Under the pieces are notes generated by a model, which saw nothing but the letters and a program-made list of their open reading frames with translations, did no database searches and was not told the origin of the DNA. DNA of 64,000 nucleotides from the NCBI RefSeq assembly GCF_947507565.1, contig NC_089181.1, forward strand, positions 124,001-188,000. Reading direction: 5' to 3'. Both the position numbers and the translations under genes were made by a program. Source of the DNA: Oscarella lobularis. Lineage: Eukaryota > Porifera > Homoscleromorpha > Homosclerophorida > Oscarellidae. Positions within the stretch are counted from its first letter, which is position 1; the number at the start of each line of letters is the position of its first letter. Shown here one piece after another: positions 59,763-64,000 of the stretch.

Positions 59763-62700
59763 CTACTGTAGAGAAGCAAGAGTTACCTGGTTCACCAGCC
59801 TGATAAGTGCATCCTTTTGATTGAGTAAATTGCGATATCCGTCGACGAGATCCCTCTCTTTCTTCTCGGCCAACGCCAACGCGCGTACCAAAGACGAATT
59901 TTGCTCTTCGAGGGCCTCCAAATCTCGTTCAAGCGTCGAATTATTCATAATTCGACTCGTTTTCGAATGACGCAAATTCTCGTTCTCCATGACAACAGCG
60001 GCCATCCGGCGCTCGTGCTCGGCTTCAAGTAGAAGTCGCTGTTCGGTCGACTCGGCGCTGTATCGACCCAAACACAATTCCAAACCGGCGACGTGACTCT
60101 CCTTCTCCTCGACCAATTCCGCCAGACGACTCGCATCCTCCCGCAACGCTCGAATCTCGTCGTCGACTCGCGTCGTCGTCTCGTTCAACGTATCGTCCCG
60201 CTCTCGCAACGACTCCTCGAACAGTTTCGCCTGCGACTGCCAGAACTCGGCCTCCTGCGTCGAAGACGATAAATCCTCTTGAAGATTCGCTACTTTCTCT
60301 TCGAGTCGATTGCGATCTTGCACGATTGCTGCTCGTTTTGCCTCTGATTCGGTCAACCGAACTTGAACTCGATCCGCCGCTTCGTCGTCGCGTTGCACGA
60401 ATTCGTCCAAACGAGCCTCGAGTCGTGACTTTTCGACGAACGTCGCCTCGTTTCGTTCGGACAATTCGACGACGCTGTCGTTGAGCGCGTCGCGCGTCGC
60501 GCACAGCTCGTCCACTCTCGCGCGCAGTTCCGCTTCGCGACGATCGAACTGCGCCTTGACCAGGTCAACGCGATCGCGCCAATCCGCATCGCACAACGCC
60601 AGCTTCTCCTCCAACTCACCAACGCGATTCTCCAGCGCGGACGCGGTCTCCGCAGCGCGCTCTCTCTCCTCATACAAACCGTCTCGCTCGCACACGAGCT
60701 TCGTCTGCTCATCGACGACCCCATCGTATTCGCCTCTGAGAGCACGATTTTCGTCGAGCAACTCGTCTCGTTCGGTCGTCAGCGTCGTCGTCTCGCTTCG
60801 CAGTCGATTCAGCTCGACTTCGACGGCTACTCGTTGACGAGCGCGTTCCGCTTTCTCCGCTTCGAACGAATCGCGTATCGTCGTCACTTCGGCGGCGCTC
60901 GCCTTTCGCGCTCGATCAACGTGACCCCGCATCGTCTCCATCTCCAATTTGAGTCGCGCGTTCTCGGTCGACTCCGCTTGAGTGAGCAACGTCGCCTGAC
61001 GCTTTTCCGACTCGAGAGCGTCGACGCTCGACTTGAGCTCGCGACAATCGATTTCGAGATCGGAAATTCGCGCGAGCAACGCCGCCTTTTCATCCTGCGC
61101 CAAAGCGAATTCGGCCTCGAGACGATTCGCTCGAAGACGCAGTTGCTCTCGTTCGATAACCAAATCCTTGATTGGTTTTCCGCCGCCGTCGTCAACCGAA
61201 TTGACGCCTTTGTTGACGATTCGTTCGCGCTCTTCCAACCACGTCGCACGTTCCTTATCAAAATTCTCCTCCATGTGAAATTTATCCGCTTCGAGTTCCT
61301 TGATTCGTTCAACGTATCTTTTCATTTTCGTTTCCGTATCGTCGTCATCGTCGTCGTATTCGCCGCCGCCGCCGTCTTCCTCATCTTCGTCTTCGTCGTC
61401 TCGTTCCGTCGGCGCCGGCGACGGACCAATTCCGTCGTCGTGCGACGATTCGCGACTGCGCCCCGCCGTCGCGACGTCGTCCGCCGCAGCCGATGACGAG
61501 TCCTTGCGTCGTCGCACGTAATCGCCTACTTTCGAACTCGTTCGTCGTATCACTCCGGCGCCGCTCGACTTTCGTCGTCTTCCCGCCTTGCGTCGCTCGG
61601 CGATCAACTGCTGCTTGTAGCTCTCGATTTCCGCCTTACTTTCGTCGACTTTATCGCGAAGTTCCTTATTAAGTCGTTGAAGATCTTGCACTTGTTCGAG
61701 CAAATCGCGACGATGGTCGTCGTCTTCGTAGTCGGCTAGGACGCGATCGAGATCGGTTGTACTGCGCTCCAGTTCGTGGTCTTGGAGTTCGCGATGCAGT
61801 TGATTGAAATCGCGTCGAAGGGACTTGTTCTCGGCTTCCTGCTCTCTCAACTCCTCCTCCAACATCTGATAGTTCTACAAGAAAAAAAGAATCATTAGAA
61901 TATATGATTTATATTTATATATGTACCATATCTGCTTCTTTGAGTTTTTCCTTTAGGAGTTCCTCGTGTCCCTTTGCTATTTCCAGTTCTTCTTCCTTCT
62001 CTTTCGCTTGCCTCTGTGCCTGCATTATCCAACTCTCGCGCTCCGCTCGAATCTCCCTCTCGAGCGTTTGCACGCGCTCGGCGCACCGTCGCTCGCACTC
62101 GTCCAGCTCGCGTTGATGCTCGCGACGCACCTGCTCCGCTTCGTCGTCGCCGACGCGAACGAGCTGCGCCTTCTCCTCGCCGAGTCGCGCCAAATCGGAA
62201 CGTATCTTGTCGCGCTCGAAAACGACGTTCGTGAGTCGCGCGCGGAGATGTCGTATGCCGGTCAAGTAGATGCGAAGGACCGTGTCGCGAACGCCGGGAC
62301 TGTGATCGTCGGTGAGGAGAGCCTGGAGACCGAACGTAACCTCTTCCATGCTTACGTAGCCCCGTTCATCCGTTTCTAAATCCTGAGGAGAATGACGATT
62401 TGAGAGAAAGAAAGAAAGGCTTGAAGTGCTATAGTGTACCTGTAGAAAGCGAGTTATTTGCTGAGTTTGTTCGTTGTAAGGATCCGTTGTCTGATCTAGC
62501 CAAACGGATATAAGGGAATCGCGAGAGACGAGTCTAAACACAACAAAATATAATTTTAATTTAATTAAATAATTTAATTAAATTATCCACCCTGTCTGGT
62601 CGGTGTCCAGCTGATGAAACAAATCTTCGACGGCTAAACGAAGAAAAAAAATTTCAAACTCGAGTCGAAAAATATCTTTTTTTCTCCAACCTGTCTTCTT

Positions 62701-64000
62701 CGACATGAGCGTCGCCGCGCGAGCCGACGGCGTCGACATACGCGGCACGAGCAAAGGACTACTATACGAAAACTACGCACAAAGATTCGTCGAACCCCCT
62801 GCCTCTCTTTCGCGGTCTTACGTCGCTTCGTTCGCCGCCGGTGGGCGACGTCAAGCCGGCGCTCTCCAGCGCGTACGTCTCCTTTACGACGGTCAAGCCT
62901 TTGGAGAAGTCGCTCACGCTCACGCGACCGTCCTTGTCCTCGTCGAGTTGATCAAACAACGACTCGATGTCCTACGAACCGCAATGTAAACGGGAAAACC
63001 GGTAGGGGGGCCCCCTTTTCGGGTTTCCGCCCCCCCTCCTTTCGCTTCTAGACCTCGTCTTTTGTCGCCATCGCGAGACTTGCGCAGACTTGCGTGAAAT
63101 CGGCGCGATCGATCAGCCCGTCCCCGTCGTCGTCAAACGTCTTGAAGAGTTTCTCGATCATCTCCATTTCGTCGTTGCTCGGCGATTGCGATTGAATCGA
63201 ATAGGCAGACGTTTCGAACGGAGACATCGGCGTTGCCGTGGCGACGACCTCGCGCGTGTAGTCGCCCGCTTCCGTGACAACGAGCGGCGAGTCTCTCCGA
63301 CCTGGTACAAGGAGAACCGGAAGGAAATCGCGGGATTCATATCAATCAAAACAACGATTTCTATTTATAGAATTCCAACTCACCGAATTTCGCTGTGAAC
63401 GTTCTCTTTTGAATCAACGGCGACGGATGACCCATGTTCTCCAATCCGAATATCGACAGAGACGTCGTCGTCTTGACGCCGGCCATTTGCTGTACCAAAT
63501 CGACGGTCGTATCCTCGGGCGAGAGACGAAGTTTGCTTCGCGGCGGACTGTCCGGCGTGAGCGGCGTCTCCGGCCGCGAGCGCCGACCGAATCGCTTCCC
63601 ACTACTCAGGACATACTTGGGCTGCACCTCCGGTTGCTGACGAACATTGAAAACGCTATCCGTATCCGCCTCGTCGCCGTCGCCGTCTGAATCGGAGCTC
63701 CAGACTAATGACGATGACGGAGGCGGAGATGACGGAGGCGGAGACGACGGCAGTGGCGGCGGGCCGCCGTCTATGTGATCACCGCTCAGGTTTCCGGCGC
63801 TGACGATGCTCACCCAACCACCCTTAAAATCCTCCCACGTGACTTTGCCGTCGTGATCGCCGTCGAGCTGATCGAATATTGCGCCCACATCGACGCCTGA
63901 TCCCGATCCGACAAGCACCGCGATGTCGTCGACGCATAGGTAGCCTTTTTGATTGTGATCGCAGCTGTTGAATACCGTCAATAGGCGAAGTTCTCTTTCT
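59763..64000 (-). CDS. NINL: Ninein-like centrosomal protein, 5' end beyond window
   Basis: Microtubule-anchoring protein of the centriole/centrosome. The visible N-terminal part (from 64000) has EF-hands: VFNSCDHNQKGYLCVDDIA, IFDQLDGDHDGKVTWEDF, later LFKTFDDDGDGLIDRADF and LFDQLDEDKDGRVSVSDF. KYVLSSGKRFGRRSRPETP corresponds to the KYVNGSKWYGRRSRPE block of NINL, a strong diagnostic. A further EF-like segment (DLETDERGYVSMEEV) leads to a long coiled coil (62300-59763), most of it in one large exon (61865-59763). The C-terminus SLVRALALAEKKERDLVDGY ... ALIRLVNQVTLASLQ matches the conserved ninein-family end. An acidic Gly/Asp insert lies at about 61330-61400. Ninein itself is the alternative. 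Confidence 0.88.

Noticed and set aside
60834-61496. Long plus-strand open frame of about 220 codons
   Set aside because: It is the antisense of the ninein-like coiled-coil exon. Arg/Glu-rich codons in one strand keep the opposite strand open; it shows no protein-like features.

Overview
This window is nuclear DNA from an animal, most likely an early-branching one such as a sponge. The gene set is metazoan: polycystin-2, a fused gephyrin, Dicer, polybromo, soluble adenylyl cyclase, pinin, an ACAP-type ArfGAP, a ninein-like centrosomal protein and a CRIM1-like receptor. Genes are packed tightly and cut by many very short GT-AG introns, often 45-100 nt, with TAATTAATTAA-type runs in introns. 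The species assignment is inference; nothing here names the organism. Exon boundaries were worked out by eye from reading frame, splice signals and remembered family motifs, so individual junctions may be off by a few bases. Layout. 1-9435 (+): the 3' end of an OTUB1-type deubiquitinase, the rRNA methyltransferase MRM2, gephyrin and a full-length Dicer, packed head to tail. 9480-11556 (-): an MFSD13A/TMEM180-like transporter that converges on Dicer with only 44 nt between stop codons. 11683-19099 (+): MOK kinase, YIF1 and polycystin-2. 19171-20093 (-): exosome subunit RRP46, divergent from ARP2 (20193-21891, +). 22153-23718 (-): mitochondrial-type arginase, divergent from a CRIM1-like membrane protein (23981-28683, +). 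28989-30356 (-): sphingosine-1-phosphate phosphatase. 30357-31540 is an unexplained stretch. 31744-39033 (+): a small upstream ORF, a DMAC1-like mitochondrial protein and polybromo; the DMAC1-like stop codon overlaps the polybromo start codon. 39407-45445 (+): soluble adenylyl cyclase. 45723-46656 (-): an orphan coiled-coil gene next to a cluster of alternating-orientation repeats (46793-47650). 47737-50912 (+): an ACAP-type ArfGAP without ankyrin repeats. 51118-52212 (-): an intronless orphan, divergent from pinin (52214-53815, +). 54063-55664 (+): a secreted CUB protein. 55706-58135 (-): a membrane-anchored ankyrin plus JMJD8-like JmjC protein. 58210-58665 (+): a small orphan. 58780-59200: a probable solo LTR. 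59240-59746 (-): a small secreted orphan. 59763-64000 (-): a ninein-like centrosomal protein whose N-terminus lies beyond the window. These are mostly unrelated housekeeping and signalling genes, not a functional cluster. The notable theme is extreme compaction: tandem genes 16-67 nt apart, one overlapping stop/start pair, and divergent pairs that must share promoters. Dicistronic transcripts, trans-splicing or antisense 3' overlap are therefore worth testing.
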